Positions 1 to 7,891 are shown, counted from the stretch's first letter. The stretch is DNA of 38,565 nucleotides from Microbacterium enclense (GCF_001456955.1 NZ_KQ758471.1:1-38565); one strand, 5' to 3'. The notes: generated by a model not told the origin, from the sequence alone. Program-made: numbers and translations.

Positions 1-120
1 TGGACCAGCCCCACCGGCCGCACCTACACCGACGAACCCCTCCCCTACTCCCCCGCCACCCGCTTCCTCCCCGACGACCCACCCCCACCAGACCCCGAAC
101 AAGGCCATGCGCCGTTCTGA
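1..120 (+). CDS. HNH endonuclease / DUF222 family protein, C-terminal fragment
   Basis: Frame 1 is open from the first base to a TGA at 118-120 and encodes 39 residues beginning WTSPTGRTYTDEP. This W-x-S-P-x-G-R-x-Y pattern followed by a proline-rich tail is typical of the extreme C-terminus of actinobacterial DUF222/HNH proteins, where it lies just after the HNH nuclease fold. The catalytic part is outside the window, so function can only be inferred from the tail. These proteins are multicopy in Microbacteriaceae and often sit at variable chromosomal sites. Confidence 0.65.
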   Translation, partial: WTSPTGRTYTDEPLPYSPATRFLPDDPPPPDPEQGHAPF

Positions 121-278
121 CCCGGGAGTACGCAACCGCGCGGTGCGCCTGCCGTTCGCCGTGCCTGCTCGGCCACGGCCTCCGCAGCCCCGCCACCACT
201 AGCCCCGCACCGCACCGCCGCTGACGCCCCCGCCCCGACCACCACCCCGCCCCCCGACCACCGCCTCCACCACCCACG

Positions 279-284
279 TACCCT
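279..284 (+). promoter_or_regulatory. Candidate -10 box of the SDR gene (leaderless)
   Basis: TACCCT lies seven bases before the ATG at 292, and the sequence between has no purine-rich ribosome-binding site. The arrangement matches leaderless transcripts, with transcription starting at or next to the start codon. No convincing -35 was found. Confidence 0.4.
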
Positions 285-291
285 CGACCCC

Positions 292-957
292 ATGCCCCTC
301 GTCCTCGTCACCGGCGGCGCCCGCGCGAACAGCATCGCCGCGGGCATCATCCCCCGCCTCGAAGCCGACGGCTGGAGCGTCGTGACCAGCGAACTCGACA
401 CCGGCGACTACCCGTGCGACCTCGCCGGCCCCACGGCGCCCACCGAGCTCGTCGAGCGCGTCTCCCGCGAGCGCGGACCGATCCACGCCCTCGTGCTGAG
501 CCACGCACACGGCGTCGAGTCCGGCATCCTCGACACCACCGCCGAGAGTTTCGACCGCCACGTCGCCGTCAACGCCCGCGCGACCCTGCTCATGATCGCC
601 GCCTTCGCGCGGCAGGTCGACGAGACCGGTGGCGCCATCGTCGCCTTCACGAGCGACCACACCACGGGCAACCTCCCCTACGGCGCATCGAAGGGTGCGC
701 TCGACCGCATCGTCATCTCCGCCGCACGCGAACTCGGCCCGCGGGGCATCTCCGCCAACGTCGTCAATCCCGGCCCGATCGACACCGGATGGATGGATGC
801 CGACACCCGCGACGCCCTCGCCGGTTACCACCCGCTCGGCCGCTTCGGCACACCCCGCGACATCGCCGGCATCACGGCGTTCCTGCTGTCCGACGCGGGC
901 CGCTGGGTCAGCGGACAGCTCCTCCACACCGACGGCGGGTTCACCGCCCGGTTCTGA
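292..957 (+). CDS. SDR family NAD(P)-dependent oxidoreductase
   Basis: A 221-residue single-domain protein of ordinary short-chain dehydrogenase length. The Rossmann fold opens with [14 protein letters not shown] (residues 6-19), where the usual TGxxxGIG is replaced by a form resembling the SIA variant of enoyl-ACP reductases. The catalytic set is complete: N94, S121, Y130 and K134 (YGASK). The C-terminal part has [10 protein letters not shown] and ends with a [13 protein letters not shown] tail typical of 3-oxoacyl-ACP reductase-like enzymes. The protein is cytosolic; its substrate cannot be deduced. The ATG follows a TACCCT box with no ribosome-binding site. Downstream lies the thiamine operon on the same strand, but that has its own riboswitch leader, so joint regulation is not implied. 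Confidence 0.88.
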   Translation: MPLVLVTGGARANSIAAGIIPRLEADGWSVVTSELDTGDYPCDLAGPTAPTELVERVSRERGPIHALVLSHAHGVESGILDTTAESFDRHVAVNARATLLMIAAFARQVDETGGAIVAFTSDHTTGNLPYGASKGALDRIVISAARELGPRGISANVVNPGPIDTGWMDADTRDALAGYHPLGRFGTPRDIAGITAFLLSDAGRWVSGQLLHTDGGFTARF

Positions 958-985
958 GCGCCCGACGACAGACCGCTCGCCGTGC

Positions 986-991
986 TAGCGT
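986..991 (+). promoter_or_regulatory. Candidate -10 box of the thiM riboswitch leader
   Basis: TAGCGT sits about eight bases before the 5' edge of the TPP aptamer, the right place to start a leader RNA near position 998. The -35 side is weak, so this is a positional inference. Confidence 0.35.
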
Positions 992-998
992 CACCGGC

Positions 999-1077
999 AG
1001 TGACACGGGGTGCCCGCAAGGGGCTGAGAACACACCCGTTGAACCTGATCTAGCTCGTACTAGCGAAGGGATGTCGC
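999..1077 (+). promoter_or_regulatory. TPP riboswitch (THI element) controlling thiMED
   Basis: All conserved blocks of the thiamine pyrophosphate aptamer are present in order: ACGGGGTGCCC (1005-1015), GGGCTGAGA (1021-1029), ACCCGTTGAACCTGATCTAG (1034-1053), and the closing TACTAGCGAAGGGATGTC (1058-1075). The outer P1 stem can form between GACA at about 1002-1005 and TGTC near 1072-1075. The GAAGGG at 1065-1070 is both part of the aptamer and the likely Shine-Dalgarno sequence of thiM, nine bases before its ATG at 1080. Ligand binding would therefore hide the ribosome site directly, which points to translational rather than attenuation control. Confidence 0.95.
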
Positions 1078-1079
1078 GA

Positions 1080-1898
1080 ATGGTCGTTCGCACGTCGTCG
1101 TCTCCGTCCACCCCCGCCTCCGCGCCCGAGGTCGCACCGGCCCGAGCGCTCGAGCGCCTCCGCGAGGCATCACCGCTCACGCAGTGCATCACCAACGCGG
1201 TGGTGACGAACTTCACCGCCAATGCCCTGCTGGCCCTCGGCGCCGCCCCCGCGATGTGCGACATCCCCGACGAGGCGGGCATGTTCGCCGGTATCGCCGG
1301 CGGCGTGCTGGTGAACCTCGGCACCCCCACCTCCGAGCAGCGCGACGCCGCCCGCGAAGCCGTGGCGGTGGGCACGCCCTGGGTGCTCGACCCCGTCGCC
1401 GTCGGCGCGCTCCCGGTCCGCACGGCCCTCGCGCACGAGCTGCTCGAGGCGCGTCCGGCGATCATCCGCGGCAACGCCTCCGAGATCCTCGCCCTGGCCG
1501 GAGCCGGCGCCGGCGGACGCGGCGTGGACGCCACCGACGCATCCGAAGACGCCCTCGACGCCGCCCGCTCACTCGCGACGCGCACCGGCGGCACGGTCGC
1601 CGTCTCGGGCGAGACCGATCTGATCGTGGATGCCACCCGCACGGCGCGCGTCCCCGGCGGCAGCGCTCTGCTGACGAAGGTCACCGGCGGCGGCTGCGCC
1701 CTCGGCGCCGCGATGGCGGCCTTCGCGGCCATCGCGGAACCGTTCGACGCCGCTCTCGCCGCCAGCGCCGTCTGGGCCGTGGCGTCGGAGCGGGCGGCAT
1801 CCGGATCCCGAGGCCCGGGATCGTTCGCGGTCGCCTTCCTCGACGAGCTCGCCGCGATCCAGCCCGCCGACCTCGAGGGCCGTGCGGAACTCGCATGA
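1080..1898 (+). CDS. thiM: Hydroxyethylthiazole kinase
   Basis: This 272-residue enzyme phosphorylates 5-(2-hydroxyethyl)-4-methylthiazole for thiamine salvage (EC 2.7.1.50). Family landmarks are [18 protein letters not shown] (31-48), the [10 protein letters not shown] block, the [10 protein letters not shown] segment, and the kinase active-site motif [10 protein letters not shown] with Cys206. I chose the ATG at 1080, nine bases after GAAGGG inside the riboswitch; the in-frame ATG at 1071 lies within the aptamer core and would leave no room for a ribosome site. The stop overlaps thiE by four bases (ATGA), so the genes are translationally coupled. A long open frame upstream of 1080 is only a high-GC artefact crossing the SDR gene. 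Confidence 0.95.
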   Translation: MVVRTSSSPSTPASAPEVAPARALERLREASPLTQCITNAVVTNFTANALLALGAAPAMCDIPDEAGMFAGIAGGVLVNLGTPTSEQRDAAREAVAVGTPWVLDPVAVGALPVRTALAHELLEARPAIIRGNASEILALAGAGAGGRGVDATDASEDALDAARSLATRTGGTVAVSGETDLIVDATRTARVPGGSALLTKVTGGGCALGAAMAAFAAIAEPFDAALAASAVWAVASERAASGSRGPGSFAVAFLDELAAIQPADLEGRAELA

Positions 1899-2536
1899 CC
1901 GACCTCGCCCTGCACCTCGTCACCGACCACCGCGTCCCCTTCGCCCGCCTCCGCGACATCGTCGACGAGGCGGCGAGCGCCGGCGTGACGGTCGTCCAGC
2001 TCCGCGACAAGATCGCGTCCGGGGGCGAGCTGTTCGCCCGGACCCTCGATCTCGCCGACGTCGTCGCCGGCCGCTGCGCGTTCGTCGTCGACGACCGCCT
2101 CGACGTCGTTCTCGCCGCGCGCGACCGCGGCGCGCGCGTCGACGGCATCCACCTCGGTCAGAGCGACCTCCCCGTCGACGCCGCGCGCGCTCTCCTCGGC
2201 CCCTCCGCCCTCGTGGGCTGGACGGCGAACACCCCGGAACACCTCGCCGCCGCCGCCTTCGCCCCAGGGACCCTCGACTACCTCGGCGTGGGCGTGATCC
2301 GCGCGACCGCCACCAAGCCCGACCACCCGCGACCGCTCGGCGTCGACGGGTTCGCCGAGCTCGCGGCATCCACCGCCCTGCCCTGCGTGGCGATCGGCGG
2401 AATCGACGTCGACGACGTCGCCGCCCTCCGCGCCGCGGGGGCCGCGGGGGTGGCCGTCGTCTCGGCGGTGTGCGCAGCCGACGACCCGGGTGCCGTCGTG
2501 CGCGACCTCCGCGCGGCGTGGGCGAGCGCCGCGTGA
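1895..2536 (+). CDS. thiE: Thiamine-phosphate synthase
   Basis: A 213-residue TIM-barrel enzyme that joins HMP pyrophosphate and thiazole phosphate to make thiamine phosphate (EC 2.5.1.3). It begins LHLVTDHR, then has VTVVQLRDK (substrate and Mg site), [22 protein letters not shown] (the usual hGQxDhP motif), [15 protein letters not shown], and the phosphate-binding [13 protein letters not shown]. The length is normal for the family. It overlaps thiM upstream and the thiD-tenA gene downstream by four bases each, so all three should be made together under the TPP riboswitch. Confidence 0.95.
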   Translation: MTDLALHLVTDHRVPFARLRDIVDEAASAGVTVVQLRDKIASGGELFARTLDLADVVAGRCAFVVDDRLDVVLAARDRGARVDGIHLGQSDLPVDAARALLGPSALVGWTANTPEHLAAAAFAPGTLDYLGVGVIRATATKPDHPRPLGVDGFAELAASTALPCVAIGGIDVDDVAALRAAGAAGVAVVSAVCAADDPGAVVRDLRAAWASAA

Positions 2537-3993
2537 GCGCCGCACGGGGGCGGGAAGCGAGCCCGCGCGTGCTCAGCATCGCCGGCACCGACCCGACCGG
2601 CGGAGCCGGAATCCAGGCCGACCTGAAGTCCATCGCGGCGTTCGGCGGCTACGGCATGGCCGCGGTGACCGCGCTCGTCGCGCAGAACACGCTCGGCGTC
2701 CGCGAGGTGCACGTGCCGCCCACGGCGTTCCTCGACGCGCAACTGCGCGCGGTCAGCGACGACGTCGAGATCGACGCGGTGAAGATCGGCATGCTCGGTT
2801 CGGCCGAGGTCGTCGCCACGGTCGACACCTGGCTCGCCGAGGTGCAGCCGCCGATCGTCGTGCTCGACCCGGTCATGATCGCGACCAGCGGCGACCGCCT
2901 GCTCGACGCCGACGCCGAGCAGGCGGTGCGCGCGCTCTGCCGCCGCGCCGGCCTCGTCACCCCGAACCTGCCCGAGCTCGCCGTGCTCACCGACCGGCCC
3001 GTCGCCACGACCTGGGACGACGCGATCGCCCAGGCGCGGACCCTGGCCGGGAGGGCCGACACCGCCGTGCTGGTGAAGGGCGGACACCTCGACGGCGACG
3101 AGAGTCCGGATGCCGTCGTCGATACGACCGGCGTCCACCCGGTATCCGGCCGGCGCGTCGCCACTCGCCATACTCACGGCAGCGGGTGCTCGCTGTCGTC
3201 GGCGATGGCGACCCTCGCCGCCCACGGCCTCGCCTGGCACACGGCGCTCGAACGCGCGAAGGGCTGGCTGACCGGCGCCCTCGAGAACGCCGAGGCCTTG
3301 CACGTCGGCCGCGGCAACGGCCCGATCGACCACCTGCACGAGCTGCGCCCGCACATCGACCTGGGCCGATCGTGGAGCACCGAGCGATGGGATGCCACGA
3401 CCCCGACCCGCGCCGAGGTCGACGCCTGCGCGTTCGTGACGGGACTGGCATCCGGAGACCTCGACCGCGACGCCTTCCACTGGTATCTCGGTCAGGATCT
3501 GCTGTACCTGCGCGAGTACGCCCGCGTGCTCGCCCGCGCCGCAGCCCTGGCTCCGAACGTCGACGAGCAGCGGTTCTGGGCGGCGGCATCGGTGTCGTGC
3601 CTGGCTGAGGAGGCGGCGCTGCACCAGGCGCACGTCGACCCGGCGCGGCTCGAACCCGCGGCATCCACCCTGGACTACACCGACCACCTGCACGCGGCAT
3701 CGACCGCGGGGTCGTACGCCGTGCTGGTCGCAGCGATCCTGCCGTGCTTCGTGCTCTACACCGACATCGGCGCCCGCTGGCGCGGCACGTTCGCCCCCGA
3801 CCATCCGTACGCGGACTGGCTCACCGCCTACGGCGACGAGACGTTCGCGGCGTCGTCGGCCGAGGCGGCGGGGATCGTGGATGCCGCCGCCCGCACGGCA
3901 TCCGCATCCACCCGCGCCGCGATGGCCGCCGCCTATGACCGCTCGATGGTTCTGGAGCTGGCGTTCTTCGAGGCGCCGCTACGCCGGATCTGA
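2533..3993 (+). CDS. thiD: Fused HMP-P kinase / thiaminase-II type aminopyrimidine hydrolase (ThiD-TenA)
   Basis: The 486-residue protein starts at a GTG overlapping the thiE stop (GTGA). Residues 10-270 are ThiD, the hydroxymethylpyrimidine (phosphate) kinase: SIAGTDPTGGAGIQADLKS at 15-33, VLDPVMIATSG at 110-120 and the anion-hole motif THGSGCSLSSAMA at 214-226. Residues 295-486 are TenA: DAFHWYLGQDLLYL at 313-326, a Cys at 405 in LPCFVLY matching the nucleophile of TenA, and Glu475 in MVLELAFFEAP matching the catalytic glutamate. Both halves therefore look active. TenA hydrolyses aminopyrimidine breakdown products to HMP, which ThiD phosphorylates, so the fusion joins consecutive salvage steps. 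A hairpin terminator follows at once. Confidence 0.94.
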   Translation: MSAARGREASPRVLSIAGTDPTGGAGIQADLKSIAAFGGYGMAAVTALVAQNTLGVREVHVPPTAFLDAQLRAVSDDVEIDAVKIGMLGSAEVVATVDTWLAEVQPPIVVLDPVMIATSGDRLLDADAEQAVRALCRRAGLVTPNLPELAVLTDRPVATTWDDAIAQARTLAGRADTAVLVKGGHLDGDESPDAVVDTTGVHPVSGRRVATRHTHGSGCSLSSAMATLAAHGLAWHTALERAKGWLTGALENAEALHVGRGNGPIDHLHELRPHIDLGRSWSTERWDATTPTRAEVDACAFVTGLASGDLDRDAFHWYLGQDLLYLREYARVLARAAALAPNVDEQRFWAAASVSCLAEEAALHQAHVDPARLEPAASTLDYTDHLHAASTAGSYAVLVAAILPCFVLYTDIGARWRGTFAPDHPYADWLTAYGDETFAASSAEAAGIVDAAARTASASTRAAMAAAYDRSMVLELAFFEAPLRRI

Positions 3994-3996
3994 CAG

Positions 3997-4031
3997 CCGC
4001 GCGCGTCGCCCGGTCATGGCGACGCGCGCGG
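3997..4031. terminator. Bidirectional hairpin terminator between thiD-tenA and the DUF5302 gene
   Basis: CCGCGCGCGTCGCC (3997-4010) pairs perfectly with GGCGACGCGCGCGG (4018-4031) around a seven-base loop. It sits between convergent genes. There is no T tract, as is common for actinobacterial terminators. Confidence 0.8.
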
Positions 4032-4042
4032 GTCGCGGCTGC

Positions 4043-4225
4043 TCAGCCGCTCTTGCGGCGGAACTCGCGCTTGGTGACCGCTCCGTGGGTGCCCTGCACG
4101 GCGGAGTGGCCGTCGAGGTGCGCCTCACCGGAACGCTGCTGGCCGTTCTTCTTCGCGAGCGCTTCCTTGAACTTGCGCTTCATCTCGTCGGATGCCGAGG
4201 CACCCGAGGTCTCGTCGGTACTCAT
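4043..4225 (-). CDS. DUF5302 family small protein
   Basis: A 60-residue, highly charged protein (MSTDETSGASASDEMKRKFK at the start, ending VTKREFRRKSG). The central MKRKFKEALAKKN and the terminal R-x-F-RRKSG match the small actinobacterial DUF5302 family, whose function is unknown. It has no signal peptide or membrane segment and is probably cytosolic. The ATG is preceded by TAGGGT six bases upstream, the leaderless pattern seen at other genes here, although GGTGGGGG could also serve as a ribosome site. The gene is separated from the J-domain gene by only 33 bases. Confidence 0.8.
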   Translation of the reverse strand: MSTDETSGASASDEMKRKFKEALAKKNGQQRSGEAHLDGHSAVQGTHGAVTKREFRRKSG

Positions 4226-4231
4226 GCCCCC

Positions 4232-4237
4232 ACCCTA
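4232..4237 (-). promoter_or_regulatory. Candidate -10 box of the DUF5302 gene
   Basis: On the minus strand TAGGGT is followed by six bases and then the ATG at 4225, matching the TANNNT-N6-start layout of leaderless genes elsewhere in the window. Confidence 0.4.
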
Positions 4238-4258
4238 GACACGCCCGAGCGGATCGAT

Positions 4259-5194
4259 CTAGACGTGGCGCACGCGCTGCTGCAGGCGCGTGCGGATGTC
4301 GAACAGCTCGGTTCCGCCGACCTCGCGCGCCCCGGTGATGCCGCGCCGCAGCAGCGTCGTCAGGGCGCTGCGGGTGACCAGGGCGACCGGGGTTCCGCGC
4401 ACCTTGCCGAGTTCGGTGATGGTGTCGAAGACATCGTCGTCGGGCAGCACGACCATGGCTCCGCTGAAGCGCACGCCCGCCGCGCGAGCGATCACCCGGG
4501 CCCGCGACACCAGTTCGGTGACCGGGGCGCCGATGACGTTGGGGCCGGTGATCTCACCGCGACGCACCCCGACCGGACCGCCGAAGTCTTCGCTCAACAG
4601 GGCGTACAGGCCGCTCGGTCCGAGTACCAGGTGGTCGAGCTTCTGCTCGGGGTCGCGCCCGTCGCGGTCGGCGAAGACGTCGTGCCACACCGTGTACCCC
4701 ATGCCGAGCTCCGACACGAGCCGCGCGGTCTCCTCCTCGGCGAGCGCGTCGGCGAGGATGTGCCGGATCTCGGGCGGCGCCGACCGCACGAGCGCCGGGT
4801 CGTAGGGGTCGGCGATGTCGACACCGCGTCCCACCCACTCGCGGATGAGCCCGAGGTACCGCTCCCGCCGCCATCCGCCGGGCTGGCCGTACGACCGGGC
4901 GCGCGGACGCGTGTCGGCGGGACGCGTGGGAGCGGATGCCGGGGCCGCACCGCCCCACTCGCCCGGAGCCGTCCCGCGACCGCGGTCGTAGGCGCTGCGC
5001 GCTTCCGGCGTTCCGACGAGCTCCCACGCGCGCTGCACCTGCACGAACAGTGCGGCGTCGCCGCCGGTGTCGGGGTGCGTCTCGCGCAGACGCACGCGGT
5101 AGGCGCGGCGCAGGCCCTCGTCGTCGATGTCGGCCGCGACGCGGAGCACCTCGTATGCCGAAGACGACATGGGGCTGTCGAACACGTGCGTCAT
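4259..5194 (-). CDS. J-domain protein with a NERD-like C-terminal domain
   Basis: A 311-residue protein. Residues 12-73 form a DnaJ domain with the essential HPD at 40-42 (RETHPDTGGDAALF) and the closing YDRGRG, so it could stimulate an Hsp70 ATPase. It lacks the Gly/Phe and zinc regions of true DnaJ. After a low-complexity linker, residues about 165-290 resemble nuclease-related (NERD) domains: LDHLVLGPSGLYALLSED, then GPVGVRRGEI and a segment ending in a helix. Partner and substrate are unknown. The start at 5194 gives the longest sensible protein; an alternative ATG at 5170 lies just before the domain. A TAGCCT box lies at 5227-5232. Confidence 0.75.
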   Translation of the reverse strand: MTHVFDSPMSSSAYEVLRVAADIDDEGLRRAYRVRLRETHPDTGGDAALFVQVQRAWELVGTPEARSAYDRGRGTAPGEWGGAAPASAPTRPADTRPRARSYGQPGGWRRERYLGLIREWVGRGVDIADPYDPALVRSAPPEIRHILADALAEEETARLVSELGMGYTVWHDVFADRDGRDPEQKLDHLVLGPSGLYALLSEDFGGPVGVRRGEITGPNVIGAPVTELVSRARVIARAAGVRFSGAMVVLPDDDVFDTITELGKVRGTPVALVTRSALTTLLRRGITGAREVGGTELFDIRTRLQQRVRHV

Positions 5195-5226
5195 CCGTTC
5201 TGCCGCCCGGGCGCGCGGCGCCTCTC

Positions 5227-5232
5227 AGGCTA
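5227..5232 (-). promoter_or_regulatory. Candidate -10 box of the J-domain gene
   Basis: The minus strand reads GGGTTAGCCTGAG here. The same GGTTAGCCTG context occurs just before fbiC (17337-17346), suggesting a recurring promoter form. Transcription would start near 5220 and give a leader of about 25 bases. Confidence 0.4.
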
Positions 5233-5293
5233 ACCCGCCGCGGCTGTGCGCGGCCCGAGGCGAGGGGAAGCGACCCACCCGACGCGACGCGGC

Positions 5294-5380
5294 GTCACCA
5301 GAACAGGGGGATGCCACCAGAACAGGGATGCCACCAAGACACGGGATGTCACCAGAACAGGGGGATGCCACCAGAACAGG
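5294..5380. repeat. Five direct units of a CACCAGAACAGG repeat
   Basis: Units begin at 5294, 5313, 5330, 5348 and 5367 and run 17-19 bases with the core GYCACCAGAACAGGG. Units 1-2 (5294-5326) and 4-5 (5348-5380) are an exact 33-base duplication. Unit 3 is the most diverged (CACCAAGACACGG). The array lies 3' of the minus-strand gene at 5396-5989 and upstream of the J-domain gene. Confidence 0.9.
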
Positions 5381-5394
5381 CCGTTCCGCGCCGG

Positions 5395-5432
5395 ATCACC
5401 CTGTCCTCGTCGCATCGCCTGTTCTCGTGGCA
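5395..5432. repeat. Two inverted units of the CACCAGAACAGG repeat
   Basis: On the minus strand this segment reads TGCCACGAGAACAGG and TGCGACGAGGACAGG, the same unit as the neighbouring array but in the opposite direction. It can fold back on the array (14 of 15 pairs between TGCCACGAGAACAGG and CCTGTTCTGGTGGCA). It encodes the last residues, GATRTGDATRTG, of the upstream membrane protein. Confidence 0.8.
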
Positions 5433-5989
5433 CCCTCACGCACTCGCGCAGCACCCCGCCGCCGTCGCCCCTCGTTCCGCCGGGCGTAAGCCGCGGCATC
5501 CCGACTCGACAGCGCCAGCAGCACGAGGATGTCGAGGCTCAGCGTGAGCAGGGTCGTGCCGACCGTGATCTGCTGCCCGTACGCCCACCACCCCACGAAG
5601 CTGGCGGTGATGGATGCGACCGACAGCAGCATCACCAGCACGCGCGCGAGGTTGCGACCGAACAGGATCAGGATGCCGAACACCACCTGCACCACGAAGA
5701 CGCCGCCGAGCACGACGAGGAACACCGTCGTCCCCACGCCCATGTCGCTGACGGTCAGATCGACCGGCTCGTTCGCGTTGCCGCTCGCGGCCCCCGCGAT
5801 CTCGCGCAGCCACGGCGGCAGCGAGAACGCCACGCTCACCGCCCACAGCGCCCCCGCCACCGCGCGCAGCAGCACGAGCACACTCCCCGCGACGGTCGAG
5901 ACCGGTCGGCGCATCGCGGGGTCGGCCGTCGTCGGGTCGAGCGGCGGCTCGAACGCCGGGCGCTTCTCGGGGTGCCGCTCCTCTCTCAC
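5396..5989 (-). CDS. Hypothetical membrane protein (about four TM segments) ending in a repeat-encoded tail
   Basis: A 197-residue protein I do not recognise. I placed the start at the GTG at 5989 because it overlaps the stop of the LssY_C gene (GTGA), implying coupling. A charged N-terminus (REERHPEKRPAFEPP) precedes about four hydrophobic stretches: VSTVAGSVLVLLRAVAGALW, TTVFLVVLGGVFVVQVVFGI, VLVMLLSVASITASFVGWWA and TTLLTLSLDILVLLALS. The C-terminus is basic and ends in ATRTGDATRTG, which comes from the inverted repeat units at 5395-5432. That suggests the stop codon was displaced by insertion of the element. Its role is unknown; it is likely in the cytoplasmic membrane. Confidence 0.7.
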   Translation of the reverse strand: MREERHPEKRPAFEPPLDPTTADPAMRRPVSTVAGSVLVLLRAVAGALWAVSVAFSLPPWLREIAGAASGNANEPVDLTVSDMGVGTTVFLVVLGGVFVVQVVFGILILFGRNLARVLVMLLSVASITASFVGWWAYGQQITVGTTLLTLSLDILVLLALSSRDAAAYARRNEGRRRRGAARVREGATRTGDATRTG

Positions 5990-6807
5990 GACGACGCCCC
6001 CGCCCTGACCCCGCGCACGTCGATGATCGGCAGGTCGCCGTCGGTGGTGATGGTGTCGCCGCCGCCGTTGCGCGAGTGGTACCCGGTGGCGAAGTCGCGG
6101 ATGACGTCGACCTCGACCCCCGGCAGATCCCGGACGGTGCCGACGATGTGGTCGCGCTCGATGTCGGTGTCGGCGTCGATGCGGTGGGTCACCTGCAGCG
6201 TGAACAGCGACAGACCCACCGCGCGATCGAAGGTGCCGGCGGCGAGCCAATCGACCCGACGCCCGCCGGGCAGCAGCCACCCGTCGGGGCACCGCCACAG
6301 CCGCACGTGGTGCCTCTTCGCGGGCGAGCCCGCGACTTCCTGCTGGTAGGCGAGATCCTGCATCCGCCCGAAGAGGAACAACGGACTCACCGGCGCCCGC
6401 GGATAGCTCCACCGCCGCAGCGTCGAGGCGATGATGCGCCACGAAGAACGCAGGCTCACCGGATCGGCCGCGATCCAGCCCGCCTCCGCCATCACGGCTT
6501 CGACGTTCTCACGCGAGCCCAGTAACGCGAGGTTCACCGGGTCGCCGAGCAGACCGTCGGAGGTGCGCGTGCGGCCCATGAAGTAGTCGGGCACATAGAT
6601 CGCCGTGAGGATGCGATGCAGGCGCGGCAGCGCGAGATACGCCAGCAGCACCCAGAAGGCGACGGCCATGAGCACCCCGCCCCAGCCGAGCGAGAACGAC
6701 TCGGTGAGGCTGAGGTAGGCGAGCCAGATCGCGGCGACGCCGCCGAAGACGAAGAAGAACCCGTCGAGGGCTCGACCGATCGACCAGCGACGCCGCGGCG
6801 CAGTCAT
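5986..6807 (-). CDS. LssY C-terminal domain membrane protein
   Basis: A 273-residue protein. Two N-terminal membrane segments (about residues 14-34 and 39-61) precede a soluble domain that begins near LLGDPVNLALLGSRENVEAV and contains AGWIAADPVSLRSSWRIIAS, SPLFLFGRMQDLAYQQEV and HHVRLWRCP. These are hallmarks of the LssY_C family, found alone or attached to PAP2 phosphatases, with no established reaction. The stop overlaps the next gene by four bases, and the start lies seven bases after the hydrolase gene, so the three genes look like one transcript. The soluble domain is probably on one face of the cytoplasmic membrane; orientation was not determined. Confidence 0.82.
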   Translation of the reverse strand: MTAPRRRWSIGRALDGFFFVFGGVAAIWLAYLSLTESFSLGWGGVLMAVAFWVLLAYLALPRLHRILTAIYVPDYFMGRTRTSDGLLGDPVNLALLGSRENVEAVMAEAGWIAADPVSLRSSWRIIASTLRRWSYPRAPVSPLFLFGRMQDLAYQQEVAGSPAKRHHVRLWRCPDGWLLPGGRRVDWLAAGTFDRAVGLSLFTLQVTHRIDADTDIERDHIVGTVRDLPGVEVDVIRDFATGYHSRNGGGDTITTDGDLPIIDVRGVRAGASS

Positions 6808-6814
6808 GTCGGCG

Positions 6815-7879
6815 TCACCACAGCGCCGGCTCGGGGCGGTAGGCGAACGCCTCGGCGACCCGGTCGGCCGGGAGGTCTTCGAGACGCGCGGGCGACCACG
6901 ACGGAGAGCGATCCTTATCGACCACCTGCGCGCGGATGCCCTCGACGAGGTCGGGCTGCGTGAACGCGAACCACAGCACGAGGCCGTACTCCTGCGCGAG
7001 CGCCGCCCGCAGCGACGGCAGCTCGCGCGCCCGCCGCACGGCCTCGAGCGTCACGGCGAGCGCCGTCGGAGCGGATGCCGCCAGCAGCTCGGCCGTCTCG
7101 CGCGCCTCCGTCTCGGGGCGCGCGCGCAGGCGGTCCAGGATGCCGGGCACATCGGCGGCCGAGAACGCGTCGTCGATCCACTCCCGCGCGGTCTCGAAGC
7201 GCGAGGGCTCGGGCGTCTCGTCGAACAGCAGCACGAGCTCGGTGGGGCTGGAGGGGTCGGCGCGGTTCTCGAGCGCCGCGTACAGCGCCTCGAGGTGCGC
7301 CACGGGCACCATGTGGTCGGCGAAGCCGGCGTACAGCGCGTCACTGGCATCCATCGTCCCGCCGGTGAGCGCGAGGTATTCGCCGATGCGACCGGGGGCG
7401 CGGCCGAGCAGCCACGAGCCGCCGACGTCCGGAGTGAAGCCGATCCGCGTCTCGGGCATCGCCAGGCGCGAGCGCTCGGTGACGATGCGGATCGCGGCAT
7501 GACCGGCCAGCCCGATCCCGCCGCCCATGCACACACCGTCGGCGATCGCGACGACCGGCTTCTTCGACGTCGCGATGCGGTGATCGAGCGCGTACTCCTC
7601 ACGGAAGAACGCGTGCACCTCGTCGACCCGTCCGCCGGTCACCATCTCGTGCAGGGCCCGCACGTCGCCTCCGGCGCAGAAGCCGCGCTCGCCGGCACCG
7701 TCGAGCAGCACCACGTCGACGTCGGTGTCGCTCTCCCACCGGTCGAGGGTGAGGTGCAGCGCGCGGATCATGTCGAGGTCGAGCGCGTTGATCGCCCTCG
7801 GACGGTTGAGCGTGAGGTGGCCGAGGCCCCCGCGGCCCCCGACCAGGACGCTGTCGTTCTCGGATCGCTCTGCGTGCAC
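6815..7879 (-). CDS. Enoyl-CoA hydratase/isomerase family protein, probable 3-hydroxyisobutyryl-CoA hydrolase
   Basis: A 354-residue crotonase-fold protein, the length of 3-hydroxyisobutyryl-CoA hydrolases (EC 3.1.2.4, valine breakdown) rather than of shorter enoyl-CoA hydratases. Visible motifs: LNRPRAINALDLDMI near the N-terminus, oxyanion-hole GFCAGGDVRAL, KKPVVAIADGVCMGGGIGLAGHA, then MPETRIGFTPDVGGS, which carries the Glu and Asp characteristic of the hydrolase. The C-terminal part covers the longer helical region of this subfamily. The GTG start at 7879 is preceded by TAACGT six bases upstream and no ribosome site, suggesting a leaderless message. It heads the operon with the LssY_C gene. 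Confidence 0.88.
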   Translation of the reverse strand: MHAERSENDSVLVGGRGGLGHLTLNRPRAINALDLDMIRALHLTLDRWESDTDVDVVLLDGAGERGFCAGGDVRALHEMVTGGRVDEVHAFFREEYALDHRIATSKKPVVAIADGVCMGGGIGLAGHAAIRIVTERSRLAMPETRIGFTPDVGGSWLLGRAPGRIGEYLALTGGTMDASDALYAGFADHMVPVAHLEALYAALENRADPSSPTELVLLFDETPEPSRFETAREWIDDAFSAADVPGILDRLRARPETEARETAELLAASAPTALAVTLEAVRRARELPSLRAALAQEYGLVLWFAFTQPDLVEGIRAQVVDKDRSPSWSPARLEDLPADRVAEAFAYRPEPALW

Positions 7880-7885
7880 GGTGCC

Positions 7886-7891
7886 ACGTTA
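7886..7891 (-). promoter_or_regulatory. Candidate -10 box of the hydrolase gene (leaderless)
   Basis: The minus strand has TAACGT, then six bases, then the GTG start. Same layout as hemA and fbiC. Confidence 0.45.

Noticed and set aside
414..1079. Long open frame running through the SDR gene into thiM
   Set aside because: High-GC shadow; it crosses the SDR gene in another frame and the TPP riboswitch, and only the part from 1080 shows ThiM sequence.
5294..5432. CRISPR array
   Set aside because: Units are 17-19 bases and adjacent with no unique spacers, two are inverted, and no cas genes are present.
5230..5499. Open frame translating the repeat array into FWWHPPVLVT-type repeats
   Set aside because: It only reads through the repeats, lacks a ribosome site and overlaps the end of the membrane protein gene in another frame.
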